Positions 1-18,414 of a stretch of DNA of 64,000 nt are shown here, one piece after another. The position numbers and the translations under genes were made by a program. This stretch comes from Alnus glutinosa. Lineage: Eukaryota > Streptophyta > Magnoliopsida > Fagales > Betulaceae. The notes beneath the pieces were generated by a model. It was given only the letters and a program-made list of their open reading frames with translations. It did no database searches and had not been told where the DNA came from. The stretch's first letter is position 1. The number at the start of each line of letters is the position of its first letter. The stretch covers positions 28,281,616 through 28,345,615 of the forward strand of contig NC_084894.1 of the NCBI RefSeq assembly GCF_958979055.1, in the 5' to 3' direction.

Positions 1-1031
1 ATAAAAAGGTTTTTCCTTTACAAAAGGTCCACGGGAAGCCACTCGCCACTCTCGTCCGGATTGAAACTTAATACATAGTATTACTCTAATAAATGAGGTC
101 CAACATGTAAATTTTTTTAACTGAAATGAATAGTGAATTATAAAGTTAGTTGTGGGACTCAAACCTCCCTTAATAAATGATGTTTAACATATAAAATATT
201 TAATTGATATTAAATGAATTGTGGAACCTGGGTTCGAAATCATAATCTCGCTCTAGATACCAGGTTAAAAACACCAATTATTACAAAAACTTAAGCCTAT
301 AGAAAATGATAAATTTAATGAACGTTTTTTTTAGCAACAACACAAAAGTCATTGATAATAGTCACTTTTCAGCAACAATATTTCATGGTCGTCGCTAATA
401 TCACAAAAAAATTAATATCAACAACGACAATTTGTTGTCGTTGAAATATCATCCTTAATACTAAGGCGATTTTTTTTTTTTTTTTTTTTTTTGCACTCAA
501 CAAGCTGCGAAAAAGCATTAGTGACAAGGTATGGCTTATTTGCGACAACAATACTTTTCTTAACACAATTAATACCTTGCAAAGAATATGTTTAGATTCC
601 GAAAAAGTGTTAATCACATTTGCGTCGTTATTTCAAAACGTCTAATCAAATCATAATTGAAATTATCTTGATTCGCTTATATACAAAACGCAGTCTCAAA
701 TTATAAGAAAACAACATGGGAAAAATATATTTTTCTAATACGGGACTAAATATTTGAAGAATCGCAGAATATGGACAGAGCCCATGAAAAATGATCATTA
801 ATGCCGTCGATAACTTAACGTGGACGTGGTTGTCGAATCCTGATTCCATCTTCTGCAAACACGAAATTAATAGGGAGATAATTTGGCAGACCCCACAACA
901 ATGACAACTTTGATGCATGCATGCTCGATCTACCAGTTTCAATTCACGTAAACGTGTTTGTCGATCAACCAAACACATGGTTCGATCTTATCTTTTAATT
1001 TCTTCCATGGAATTAATTCGATTTATCCCTC
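1..1031. other. Upstream region of PrxA with repeat debris
   Basis: No gene is visible. Bases 1-310 look like a dispersed plant repeat, with motifs of the type GGTTCGAAATC followed by GATACCAGGTTAAA. Bases 361-625 contain inverted motifs such as CAACGACAA (422-430) facing TTGTCGTTG (435-443), plus a T-run at 471-492, and may be the subterminal part of a DNA transposon. The last 400 bases are AT-rich and probably hold the PrxA promoter. Short open frames on the - strand here have no recognisable protein features. Confidence 0.4.
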
Positions 1032-1038
1032 TATAAAT
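1032..1038 (+). promoter_or_regulatory. TATA box of PrxA
   Basis: TATAAAT lies 46 nt upstream of the chosen PrxA start codon (1084), leaving room for a short 5' UTR of about 20 nt. Confidence 0.6.
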
Positions 1039-1083
1039 ACCCTGATTCCACCACCGTGTTCTCGGCACACTCGACTGAGAAAG

Positions 1084-3677
<2,594 letters not shown>

Positions 3678-3898
3678 GGGAGATCGATCATATTCGTGAT
3701 CATACCCACTAAAAATTAAATAATGGAGATGACTCCAGCAAAAGATTGGAATTGAAATGAATTAATGAATATTGTTAATTTCTCGCCCGACAAGAAGGCG
3801 AATCGTGGTTGTTTGTGAGATAATGTACTTTTATCAAGAAGTTGGTAATGTGACTTATTTGTCGAACGTTGGGTCTTAGGCTGTGTTTGGATTGCTGC

Positions 3899-3904
3899 AA
3901 TAAA
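3899..3904 (+). terminator. Poly(A) signal of PrxA
   Basis: AATAAA lies about 220 nt after the stop codon in AT-rich 3' flank, in the same context (TTGCAATAAA) as the signals of the other peroxidases. Confidence 0.45.
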
Positions 3905-4306
3905 TTAAAGAAAGGATCTAATCTTCTTTTGGAATTATAATATGGACTTTAATTGATCTGTCATCATCTTATATAATTAAGTACGTACGTTTAATTTGTA
4001 TTGACATGCATGTGAAACGTGGAACATGTTCATGAAAGAAAAACTAGCGATTTGTTATTTGGTGCACACTAGATTAGTGACTCAAACATCCTAGTGTCAT
4101 GCTAATCAGGGGGTAGGCCCAAAGTGGTTGAACCAACAATTCCGACCCGCCCTAAACATGGTTCAGCCAGGTCATCCGACCGGCCTACTTGGCAGATGAG
4201 CAAAATTTATTTAAAACTCCGACATATTCGTTAGGGGTCGGGTTTAGGATGTCGTAAAACCGACAACCTAGCTTGTACAATCCCATATATATATATATAT
4301 ATATTC
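3905..4306. other. PrxA 3' flank, no gene seen
   Basis: AT-rich spacer. Bases 4110-4260 are locally GC-richer and look like decayed repeat sequence. An AT run lies at 4284-4302. Confidence 0.4.
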
Positions 4307-4438
4307 ATTATAAGATTTTAAACCCTAACCCCGGCCTGTCTTGTTTTCTTCTTTTTTATCATGGCTGCCCCAATTATAAGATTTTAAACCCTAACCCCGG
4401 CCTGTCTTGTTTTCTTCTTTTTTATCATGGCTGTCCCA
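4307..4438. repeat. Two tandem 66-bp units containing AAACCCTAA
   Basis: Units 4307-4372 and 4373-4438 are almost identical, with one C/T difference near the end. Each holds one telo-box-like AAACCCTAA followed by a pyrimidine-rich stretch. This is a direct tandem duplication of recent origin. Confidence 0.8.
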
Positions 4439-6959
4439 ATTATTTTTCCCCTTCTTGTATTTTTTTTCTTCTTTCTTCTAACTATCTCCCCACTTCTCTT
4501 TATCGACTTGGTAATACCCATTCTTCGTACCATTGTACTATACCGAAGAAGATCCATTCTGGCCGCCCTGGTACTCTTATGAATTTGTTTCCCCTGACGC
4601 ATAAACCCTTATACCCAAGGGTAAAACCACGTTGGACCTCGGGGCTAGTACCGTAAAAAATCAAAAAGAAATTTTATAAATTCTTCTAAAATTAATTTTT
4701 TACCCCCTTAAAAATTGCTTCTTCTTCTTCTTCTTCTTTCTTTCTTTTTTTTTTTTTCTATTTTTTTTTTTTTTGTTTTGTTATTTCCAAACTTCAAATT
4801 ATAGTTTCACCCCTCAATGCCGTCATAGACCAACTCATCTCTCTCTTTTTGAATACTTAGGCACTGACTGTTCCCCTTTGCTCGATTTTGTACGGCAGAC
4901 ACCAACTAACCCATTGACCCATTGGCTCAGGTCCATTCACAATCGGAATTGGTTAGCGATGTATCGACTGTCGTGACCATAACCGACCTAGCTATAAGGG
5001 TTGCTTGCAGGCAACCAACCCCTTTGGGTTGGAACTGACCACTTACCGACTAAGTTTAAGGCAAGAGTGTTAAAGTATGAGTTAAATACCAACCATAGGG
5101 GGCGGTCCTCAACCCTTCGTCTATCTGTAGAAGCAAGATATGTCAACAAACTAATGCATTTGAAAGAAAAAAGATATTGTACACAACTCGCCATGCTTTG
5201 TCGTTCTAGATAACCTGTTATATAATATGAAAATATCACATTAATTAGCCTGCAAATAATATATTTATATAATATAATTAATGCAAATAGAAGAAACTTT
5301 GAGGGTAAAATCACTCTAGATGTGTTACAATTTTTTATTGTTATAGATTTTTGCAGGCGTTGAAATATACTTTGAATCAAATTTTCTACGAAAGAAACAG
5401 CTTTGAAAATGTACTCAAAAGTATATAAGAAGCAAAGGCCGCTGGTTAGCGTGCGTTAAAATATTAATTAAATTTATAAATTTTTAATAAAAATTTTGAA
5501 TTTAAACATTGTTTTTATTATTTATTTTAAATTTAATTAATTATTTTACGTGTTAAATATAATTTATTGAAAAGACGTTTGAACTCACACGTAACGGATA
5601 ATGTTATATATATATATTAAAGGAGGAAAATTAAAAGAAAAGGTTTACTGACAAGGGAAGTATGAAAGGATCTTTAAAAGAATAAGAAATAAACTTGCTA
5701 AAAATTGCAAGGAGATAAGGCGTCGAACAAAAGGAGTGGGTGGCTCAAATTCAATGCTCGAATTCGAATGGTTCTTCCCATTGGGTCCATAGCTCAAGCC
5801 TCAAGGGAGGAGTAGTTAAATAGGGAAAATGATTTGTGGGGACGGGAAATATTCGTCCTCCAACAAATCTCTTTTATTAAAAATATTATTTGATGTCACA
5901 TCAAATAATATTTTTAATACGGTAAACCATTTTTGTGTATCAACTATCGTTAAAGAGTGATCAAGAGGGAAAAAAATAATAATTGGTTGAATATTTTAAA
6001 ACTTACAATTATTGTTTTATTTATTTTATTTTGTAACCAAAAGCGAAAATACGTGTTAGTGCCTTACTGGAGGACATAAAAGCTAGTAGGGTTCAATAAA
6101 AACAAATAAAGCAGCCCTATGCCCCAAACCAAAAGCCCATTGATGCCCATTTGTCTTGCTCATCGATCAACCATTAATCATTTATGAATGTACGAGCCAA
6201 GGGACCCCATGGCTCGTTTGATCGAATCAAATGTGACCATTTCTTTTGACAGCGACATGAGTGGTTCGGCTCGAATAGAGCTTTTCTTTACGTAGGGTTG
6301 GAAAACTTAATTAATCTAATTCAACGAGCAATTATTTTATAAATTGAAGTTTGTAAAAAATAATTAATTTAATTATTAAATTAATATTTTGGCACTCTTT
6401 TTTACGGGTGGGATGAAACTATTTTCTTAATAAATTAATTTCAACGCGTGATATATTTAATTCAAATTTAAGATGAATAACAAAAACAATTAATGACTGA
6501 GAAAAAGATCTTTGTTTTGTTACTTTGTTAAATTATCTTAAAAGTTTAAGTGGATTAAAAATTATTAATTTAGTCACTTAATTAATATTCTAATATTATC
6601 TCTTAAGTACATACATGCTAAATGTCACGTAACAATTTTATAGACTAGGTTCCTCCAACCCAATTTAAAAGGAAACTCTATGTTTGCCATTTTTCCCAAT
6701 AGTCGATTTAGGTGTGGCCGAATTTGAACCTCCTCCTTTGGACATCAAAGTAATTTTCTCCTCCTCCTCCCCCATCCATCCCACTAGTCGGTTTGAGATC
6801 GGTTAATTTGTATATCTCATTCTTTTGCTCGCTCTTACACATTAATGCCTCAAATAGAGGCTAATCACACTCACTAATTAAAAAAGGAAAAAAAAAAAAA
6901 AAAAAGCTAATTACACCCAATCCAATACATTAAGCCATATTGAAGAACCGTTCTCGCTT
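4439..6959. other. Gene-free spacer
   Basis: It contains pyrimidine-rich low-complexity DNA (4690-4775), a GC-richer stretch of unknown origin (4800-5115), then AT-rich sequence. Nothing resembles a coding exon or an RNA gene. Short open frames on both strands lack conserved motifs. Confidence 0.4.
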
Positions 6960-7339
6960 GAATGAGTCATTTCTTTTTTTTTTTTTAATTGAATAATTAA
7001 AAAAGTTACGGGGAATCATTCCCACTTCTGATCCAAAAAGAAGAATAAGTTGACGATCTTATAAATAAAAAAATGGATGAGCTCCCTATCAATAGACCAA
7101 ATTAAACTAAAACAACGTTGAAATAACATGATCCTCTTAATGGGTTGCACAAGAAGGTTATAAAAGCTAACAGAAACACACATCGGGACAAGCCTATCTG
7201 CACCCCCACTTGTAAACAGCAACAACCACCAAAAGATAGTTAAAACAATAAAAACGCTATTAAAGTCCGAAAATAAGACTGCAATAAAAAGATATAATAA
7301 CACAAACCCAAATTGGACTCTCTTAGAATGAGTCATTTC
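6960..7339 (-). mobile_element. Poly(A)-tailed retroposon fragment with 14-bp target duplication
   Basis: GAATGAGTCATTTC occurs at 6960-6973 and again at 7326-7339. Just inside the left copy is a T-run, the poly(A) tail of an insertion on the - strand. The insert (6974-7325) is about 350 bp and probably a 5'-truncated LINE 3' end. A - strand open frame of 106 codons covers most of it but shows no known domain. Seen: duplication and tail. Inferred: the LINE origin. Confidence 0.75.
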
Positions 7340-8369
7340 AAATGCAACTAGCTAGCCATGATTATCACTTTGAGCATTAAATAATCAATCAATAATTTTA
7401 TTCAAGAACAACTGGCCTAACTGTTCAATTTATATATTTCCGCCATAGGCCTACTTTTCAAATTATTGCTACCTGTTGCTAAAACTTTGCTTTTGATTCT
7501 TTTAATTGAAAGATAATATTGGACCATCCTCTTTTAAATTATGTCCATGTTTTCTACAACTAGCATTAAAGCGCAACATGGCCTTTGTTTGATATCAAGA
7601 TCAAGACTCACCCTTTTAATATATACTCTTGACTTTTAGAGCCATATAGTTCACCCCCTCTAGTTCTTTTAAATGAGAGTACATATCATTCACGTGTTCT
7701 TCCTTATTATATAATCATACTGACTGGAAACCTCTTTTTAATGGTAATCATTATTCAAAAGAAGACAAACTCAAAAGGAAATCTAGTAGTAATTTAATTT
7801 TATTATATAATTCTATAGAGCAAGAACTCCTTTTAGGATTATCTTTGCTAGGTAGGGGCTAACCATCTTAAAGAATACTGTATTTGGGTTTGGTAAATTG
7901 GGGGAATCCGAGGCAAGAAAAAAAATGATCTTCTTCATTTCACTTAAAATGAAAAACATGATCGTAAAGTTCAACATGTGTATAGTGGTATAAGCACTGT
8001 GATCTTGCTCTCTCTTGCTTTTCGTCGTTGTGGAATAATAAGCCGTTGAATCTTTTGATAAGTACAAAGTAAAATAAGTCATGTATTTAATTCATTCGGA
8101 ACTGTCAAAGTGGGATCTACTTTTTTGGGAATATAAGTCATGTCTCACCCTCCTTCCCCCAAAGACGAAAACCTTCAAATTTCTCATTTATGGAGACAGA
8201 AACTGCATCTAGTTTTAAAAGCAATCTCCTTTAAAAAGCCATCACTCACACGCACAAGAATAGGTTTGGGACCAACAAGTAAGGGCCGAGTGAGAAGGGT
8301 GTGGAAGGCAAATGACATGAATGAAGAACAACAGGTCAATAAGTAATCCACAATAATATAGTATGTAAA
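7340..8369. other. Gene-free spacer
   Basis: AT-rich sequence with no exon-like or RNA-like signal that I can support. Confidence 0.35.
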
Positions 8370-8704
8370 GTCAAACTTTGGTAGAGTAGCTCATAAATGA
8401 TTTATCTACCCCTATACTTCCAAAAATAATAATAATAATTATTATCTATCAACCCCATAAGATAATAAGGTTGATCAGAGTACTATAGCAAACCTATTTT
8501 GAATTCGACCCTCCTCGACTTTTCCATCTCTTTGACATTGACTAGCTGTAGCGATCTCCATTAATGGCCTCCGCCATCGCTTAGAAGACGTGTGCATACC
8601 AAACTCCAGTACTCTAGAATATCTGACTCTGTCCACATCGTTATAATCACTCTCTCCAGCCACTAATTAAGATTTCTTAACAGGGTATCATTATTTAAAG
8701 CAGC

Positions 8705-8745
<41 letters not shown>

Positions 8746-10230
8746 AAAGAAAAAAAAAAGTGATATTGTCAACTTTTAGTTCAGTTTGTTAATTTTTTTA
8801 GGAATATTTTTTTAAAAAAATATATATTTTGAAAATGTATTTTAATATGTTGAGAGAAATAATGTACTTAATAGACAATTATACAAATATTACACTATTT
8901 TAATTGTATGGTAGTAATATATATAACAGTCTCTTAAATATTATTTCTTCAAAAAAAAAGTAAAAATAATTTATTCTAAATAAACTATGTATATAAAAAT
9001 TATTGCAACCGGTGCACCATCTCAATTCCCATTATGGTGATTTTTAAGGGGTAGATTTGATCATGCTTCATGAAATAGAGATCACTAGTTCAAATCAATT
9101 CGCCTTTTCTATTTCTATTGCGATCATGTAAAAAAAAAAAAAAAAAAATCTCTTTATCGTGGATGCCTGCGTATTAATGAATTAAACGTGTTATGTTATG
9201 AAAAGATCAACGACAATACGTGAGTAGTTCCTTTTAACTAATTAATTCAGATCACATCACTAAAACGACCCGACCAACAATGATTTTTCCACGACAGCCA
9301 TTAATTAAATTTAAAATAGTAACGTAATTCCGTAGATTGCTATACATATGATTATTACAAGCAGTGAAAATTATTATTTACATCAACAAAATCTTGTAAA
9401 AAAAAAAAATTGAGAAGTTCACCTATAATTTCTTATTTTTTAACACTTTCGATAATTTTTTTATCTTTCATTACTTTAAAAAAAAAAAGTATCAAAACTT
9501 AAAAAAAATGTCAATTTAAGATATCCATATTTCAATTTCAACCATATGTAAGAATTTTTCGTTAAAACTTGTAAAAATTTTTAAAATATCTCTCATTTTT
9601 TGAAGGAAAAAAAATTACTAAGATTTGAGTGTTAGTCAGAATTTAATTAAATTTGTAAAAATACTCCTGCCTAAACCTTTGAAATTTTTTTTTTTTTTTT
9701 AAAAATAATAATAAGAATAATAAGAATATGGATATTTTAGAAATTTTGATAAGATTTAGCAAAAAATTCTAATGGATTTATTGAAAAAAAAAAAAATGAA
9801 AGATGAATACCTGAAATTGATACTTTTTAAAACTTGAAAACCTTTTTTTTAAAAGTGATAAAAAATCAAAGATTATAAGTAAAATTTTCATAAAAAAAAA
9901 AAAATTAAAAGCTAATTTTTACTGTCACATTATTTCAATTATATAACAGTCAGATCACAAAATACTAAATAGCATCTTAATATTAAAAATTCGGTTCTAA
10001 AATCCTCACCATTAATTAATAGCTTAAACTGTGTGACGATGACCAATTTGCCTTTATCACTAGATCACAAGAGAGCATCTTCTGACTTAGCTCGTGCACA
10101 CACCTACGGAGTATCTTTGAAAAGGATCCTGTAGCTTTGTTCAAAAGGATAATGTGATCATACGGATATTATCTTTTAAGGATCCTGTTTTTTTCTCAAA
10201 AAGATAATATATATATATATATATATAATC
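8370..10230. repeat. Old copy of the peroxidase upstream flank
   Basis: Two stretches match the region upstream of PrxC in the same order: 8370-8640 resembles 21326-21480, and 9930-10210 resembles 22130-22330 (both have GCTTAAACTGTGTGACGATG and GGATCCTGTAGCTTT). The latter also matches 37627-37780 upstream of PrxE. The PrxB, PrxC and PrxE upstream regions therefore share ancestry. An A-run (8707-8742), an IR-family copy (9415-9895) and an AT microsatellite (10206-10227) interrupt it. Confidence 0.7.
9415..9895. repeat. Inverted-repeat element (IR family, copy 2)
   Basis: The ends are complementary around TTCACCTATAATTTCTTA and AAGATTATAAGTAAAATTTT. The interior shares the motifs of copy 1 in PrxA intron 3. 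Non-coding and AT-rich. Confidence 0.5.
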
Positions 10231-10752
10231 ACCCAAGAAATACAAATTTTATATCATATCAATCACTTCTTATTCTACGACACACAAATATTTCACAAAA
10301 AATGCAAATTTTATATCACATCAATCACTTCTTATTCTACAATACACAAATATTTCACAATACAATTACTTACCAAACAAGACCTAACTAACGCCGGCCT
10401 GACTTATCTTTTCCCACCTACTTCTTATTATTTATCTACCCACGTATCTTTCCTGAGTTACATCGTTGAATGAGTACAAAAAGGATCGATATTTAAAGTT
10501 TTTGTATTTCATAAAAACTAAAAACAAAAAAATATTCTTTGTCGTCTCACTACATTTCTATAAGACACACATTGATCGACAGTGAAAGATTGATCGAAAC
10601 ATATAAAAATATAAATAATCCAAGGTTAATTTATAGTGTAATTGTGTTTGTATTATACTACGATAAAAACGTTAATAATCACGTGTTTTTAATTATTCTT
10701 TAAGATAGAAAAGATTGAAAGCTAGAATGATAAGGTTGATATTTAGGAATAA

Positions 10753-11235
10753 CTTTCACCCACTTTGAAATAATGTATTTAAATTTTAAAACGTTTCAAT
10801 TTAAAGTATTTATTTTTCACAAATCACAATTATCTGTTAGAATTTTCTGTTAAACCCTGTCCAAATTTTTAAAGTATCCCTAAATTTTTTAGGAAAAAAA
10901 AAAAAAAAGAAAAAAAAATTCCTATGATTGAAGTATTGGTTAGAATTTAACAAGATTTGTAAAAATACGTATGCCTGAATCTTTAAAAAAAAATTTATAT
11001 AATTTTTTTTAAATAAACATAGGAGTATTTTGAGAATTTTGATACAATTTAATAGAAAATTCTAAATCCTATCAAAATTGATACCTCAAATCAAGACATT
11101 TTAAAATCCTATCAAAATGGATACTCTAAATTGATATCCTATCAAAATGGACTGAGATTGAAACTTTCTAAAAAATGAATACCATAAATTGAAACATTTT
11201 AAAATTGAAGTACTTTATTTCAAAATGGGTGAAAG
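10753..11235. repeat. Inverted-repeat element (IR family, copy 3)
   Basis: This is the best paired copy: CTTTCACCCACTTTGAAATA at the left faces its near-complement ending GGGTGAAAG at the right. The AT-rich interior carries short near-repeats of ATCCTATCAAAAT between 11068 and 11150. Confidence 0.6.
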
Positions 11236-12399
11236 TTCAGAGATTATAAGTGAATAACAAAAATTTCCTACAAACCGATTTATATGAAATTTCATACAAC
11301 TCACGTATAAGAGTACTGACATGTGTCATTTAATTTAAACATATGAAAAACACATTTTTTTCTTAATACTATTAAAATAGCACGTGCTAAGAAATACATG
11401 TAAATCTTATACGTGAGTTATATAAAATTTTATACATATCGATTTATAAAAAATTTATGTCTATAAGTAAAATTGACCCTAAAAATAAATATGCATTTGG
11501 TTGATAATTGATAAAAAAGGAGCAAAGCGTGAAAAAGTCGTTATTTTCTATGTTTAATGAGCTGTGATTATCACCTTCCAGGCTTCCACTAACGTACCTT
11601 TCTCATGACAACTATTTTGTTGTTGTTCCCAGTGAGTGTAATTATTTGATTTTTGAATATTCGTTCCCGACACTTTTTCTGTATTCTGCGGTGTGATGTA
11701 TGAAAGCCACGTTGTGCTCACAAAAGCATGCACAGAAGTCTCGAGATGTTCTTCTAGCTAGTACATGTTTGTTAATGAAAAGTAATATATGCACTACAAG
11801 TGTACTATAATTACACAACACCAAGATACAATAAAGTATAATCTATATATGTGGGCCCTTTCTAATGTTTTTTATTGTAATTTTAGTATTTTCCTTGTTA
11901 ATATGTAAAGATAAAAACAATCTCGTTAAGGAAGCTGACGAGATCAAAACATTATGAATATGTACGTTGAAATGTCAAGCTTTTCCTTTGAGCAGATTGG
12001 GACCTAACTTTTGAATTGTCTAGTCTCTAGACAATAACGTGCTTGGATTCTTTCACCAAACCCCAACATTAAAAATATTATTCGGCATATGTATATATAC
12101 CCCACCGGTCGATTTGATGCATGCATGATTTAATTACCAGTTCAATTAATTCACGTACCCTTTTTTCAATTTTCCCAATTATCATTATTACATGTTAATC
12201 AATCAAATCCTTGCTGCTTTTACCTGTTCTTTTATTTAACTTCTAGACGTAGACCCGTCCTGCCATGTAAGCACTACTAGCTAGCCTTAATTAGAAAAAT
12301 AATAATAAAAAGCAATACTAGTCAGTCAAAAAGAACTGGTCGTCACCTGCCTCTGCGAAAGAAAAAGCTTTACCATTAATTATCCTCTCCACTCTCCCC
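11236..12399. other. PrxB upstream region, no gene seen
   Basis: AT-rich. It carries inverted motifs around 11270-11440 (ACTCACGTATAAGAG and TATACGTGAGTTATA) that suggest another small decayed foldback. The promoter of PrxB probably lies in the last few hundred bases. Confidence 0.4.
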
Positions 12400-12406
12400 T
12401 ATATAA
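12400..12406 (+). promoter_or_regulatory. TATA box of PrxB
   Basis: TATATAA follows a pyrimidine-rich stretch, 74 nt before the start codon. The context CCCCTATATAA is the same before PrxC and PrxE. Confidence 0.65.
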
Positions 12407-12479
12407 TCATATCGATCTCCACCACCATTTTCTAAGCACACGCCACAACGTACAGTACTACGTACACAATCTAAAGGAA

Positions 12480-15396
<2,917 letters not shown>

Positions 15397-15594
15397 TTCA
15401 GGGTGCATAATGAAATCCTGAAAAAAATTGAAAAGGAATTTGTGAGGATTATTTCTTTCTCCATCGAAGAAAAAATCCAAGTTTGTTAATTTATTTTTTT
15501 GTCTTGTACTGTGAGAAAATACTTGTTTGTTTGCTTATAGTCAAGTTGGAAGTACCGTTTGTTGTGAGTCGTTATTTGTGGAAAGCTGTATTGC

Positions 15595-15600
15595 AATAAA
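15595..15600 (+). terminator. Poly(A) signal of PrxB
   Basis: AATAAA about 200 nt after the stop, in the context TATTGCAATAAAGAA, which is conserved downstream of PrxD. Confidence 0.55.
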
Positions 15601-15603
15601 GAA

Positions 15604-15671
15604 TATCCTTTTTGTTCCTTTTGTTTAAAAGTAAGTTCGAACTTATGTAGATTAGAAGAAAAAAATTAAAA

Positions 15672-15706
<35 letters not shown>

Positions 15707-17690
15707 GGGGGGGGAGAAATTACGAACTTTTGTAATTAATTAAGGTAAAAAGTTCAATACTCCCTCAAATTTTCACCCTATTGATAATGTATTTTCTAAA
15801 TTTTCAATTGGGATAATTTTTTCAATTACACAAAAGTACTCCTATAAATTCAAAAAAAATATATATATATTTTAAAAAAAAATTAAAAAAGAATGATAAA
15901 TTTTCAATTTTTCTTTTAATTTTTTAATCTGGCCACTTTTAGTTTTTATGTATTTATTTTTTTAGTAATTGTATTTTCGTTATTGGAAGGAACATTGACA
16001 ATTTTTTTTGTAATTTGGAAGAAAATTGTCCAAATTAAAAGTTTGAAAGGACATTATCAAAATTGAGTTGTAGTTTGAGGCAACACATTATGTTTTCACA
16101 TTTCTTCTTTTTGTTTCGGGTAGGGCCTCAGTTTAAACAGTGATGGATCTAAACCTTAATGGGCTTATGGGCTTGGAGTTTGGCTGCCGCTCACTCAAAG
16201 TACTTTTCTCATGGCCAGGAAACGACGACCAAAATGGAAGGGTAAAAGGGAAACAACGGCCAAAAATATAAATCAGGAAAAATATATACGTACTCACTAT
16301 GACATTAATGACAGGTCATTTGCAAATAGTTGACCTCTTACACTATCATTTCTTTTTAAACATTTTATTTATTAAAATTTTGTTGTTATTTTTTATTTTT
16401 TAATCTACTAACACTACTTTTTATACCTATATATCACACTTATTTCATACCAATTAATGTAAAATGTTTTAAGTGACTGACATGGTATAAAGAGTAACAT
16501 TACTCTTTCTTATTTTTTAGGTTAAATATCTTTTTAGTACCTATGATTTGAAAACTTTATTTTTTGATACCTCAGTTTCAATTTGTTTTACAGATGGTAT
16601 TTAGATTTTGAGAAAAGATGAATTTGGTACCTCCGTCTATTTTTCTGTGCAAAATTTAATGGACTACCACATGTCTACTTTAAAGTGTTGACACGTGGCA
16701 CAATATAAAAATAAATAAAAAACTGAAAATAAAAATGTTTAAAAATTAAAAAAATAAAAATATTAAAAACTTTTTTAAAAAAAAAAAAGAAAAAAAAGAA
16801 AAGAAAAAAAAGAGCCAACCATTTGGTCTGGGGTGGTTCGTCCACTCCCAACGGCCCAAAAAAAAAAAAAAAAGGTGAGGGTTTTGGCCCTTGGGAGTGG
16901 TTCGCGAAGAGCCACAGGAATGGGTCGGCCACCCCCAAGGGCCAAAACTCTCTAAAAGAAGAAAAAAAAATAATAATAAAAATAAAAAAATTGTAAGGGT
17001 TTTGGCCCTTGGGGGTGGCTGAACCACCCACAGGCCGGCCGTGGTTCGGCCACCCCCAAGGGTCTAGATTGTCACTTTTTCTTTTTTTTCTTTTTCTTTT
17101 TCTTTTTCTTTGGATCCCCACACCAAGGGGGCGGCTATTTTTTCAATGTTTTTTTAAAAAAAGTTTTTTAATATTTTATTAAATTTTAAACATTTTTATT
17201 TTCTTTTTTTAATTTTTTTTAGATTGTGCCACGTGTCAACACCTTAGAGTAGACACGTGACAGTCCATTAAATTTTGGACGCAAAAACAGACAGATGTAC
17301 CAAATTCGTCTTTTTTCAAAACCCAAGTATATACCATTTGTGAAACAAATTGAAACTGAGGTACCAAAAAATAAAGTTTTCTATCTACAGATACCAAAAA
17401 TGTATTTATTCCTATTTTTTTATTTAAAAGACAAATGCAACATTTTAACTCTTACAATCGGGGTACTTCGGGTATTTTAAATATAAAAAAAAAAAAAATT
17501 GCACATGTAGATCATGTGCAGCATTTTGCATTCATTTTAACGCCAAACGTAAATTGGTCGAGTATGTGTTGCAGCGTGGTCTAGTAGGAAGTTGAATCTA
17601 CAAGTACAATAACTCACAATTCTACCACAAATTCAAGAAAATCAATGAATTGCTGAAAAATTGGAAAAAAAAAAAAAATCACTAAAAATA
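15604..17690. repeat. Intergenic unit, copy A (downstream of PrxB)
   Basis: Shares many blocks with copies B (18415-22740), C (31690-33985) and D (35690-38215). One is GGGCTTGGAGTTTGGCTGC (16169); others are ATGGCCAGGAAACGACGACC and GATCATGTGCAGCATTTTGC. Diverged versions follow PrxC (near 25500) and PrxE (near 40980). Non-coding. It is split by a Mutator-like MITE at 16520-17412. Confidence 0.8.
16520..17412. mobile_element. Long-TIR Mutator-like MITE, 893 bp
   Basis: The left end GGTTAAATATCTTTTTAGTA and the reverse complement of the right end (GGAATAAATACATTTTTGGT) match, and similarity continues inward for roughly 200 bp to a shared GTGTTGACACGTGGCAC. The 9-bp flanks, TATTTTTTA and TATTTTTTT, fit a Mutator-type target duplication. 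The core is GC-rich with repeated GGCCACCCCCAAGGG-type blocks. Other copies of the host repeat lack it. Its - strand open frames are by-products of the core, not transposase. Confidence 0.75.
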
Positions 17691-18414
17691 TACCAAAGTC
17701 TAGGGGATGGATACGATTTAAATTGGTCAACTTCTGATTTTAAATATGAATTTTCAGAGGAATTTTGGTTGATGATGTAGAACCCATTACCCACCAATAC
17801 ATCAACTTCTGATTCCTCAGTATACAGGAAAGGCATAGGGGGAGAAAAAGAGGAAGAAAACTTTGTACTGAGGGAGCCGTACTATGCTAGTTTCTATGTT
17901 GGATTCCTCCTTTCTACTACCTATTTTGTGCTTTTAAGGATTGTTTTGTGTTTGGGTTATTTGTTAATGCTTTTGTTACGAAAGCAGAAAACATGAAGTT
18001 TAACAAACAGAGCCATTGATTTTATAATAATTGTACTAATTGATTTATATGCTATGATCGATCCTGTTTTGAAACTAATTTTGCTATTTTTATTTTCTGC
18101 TCTTCATTTTTTTTACTTGGATTAAAGTAATTTAAGAGTAGCATGGTTAGATTCATAATATTGATGATTGATTGGAGGACAAATGTGCAAGATTATTGTT
18201 TTTGAACTAAAAACAAGATGCTACAACAGTCCAATGTTAAACATGCCACTTTTGTTTTGAATGAGAACCATTTGAGGAGGAATTCAATTATGGGAAGGAT
18301 TTATGAACCTCTTTGGTAGCTTCACTCGACAATTATCTCTACGATTTGGTTGACTTTTTTCAAATGAAATCGAGAGAATCAATTGAGACAGTTGAAAATT
18401 TGTGCTGTGCGGAT
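17691..18414. other. Unique segment between intergenic copies A and B
   Basis: Not present in the corresponding place of block 2, where the two intergenic copies meet directly near 35680. It is less AT-biased around 17820-17900. I see no convincing exon. Confidence 0.4.

Noticed and set aside
958..1083. Upstream in-frame start for PrxA
   Set aside because: It lies upstream of the TATA box and would place 42 residues before an otherwise normal signal peptide.
16675..17121. - strand open frames of 148 and 93 codons
   Set aside because: They lie in the GC-rich core and A/T-runs of a Mutator-like MITE. The translation is low-complexity Phe/Lys/Pro with no domain.
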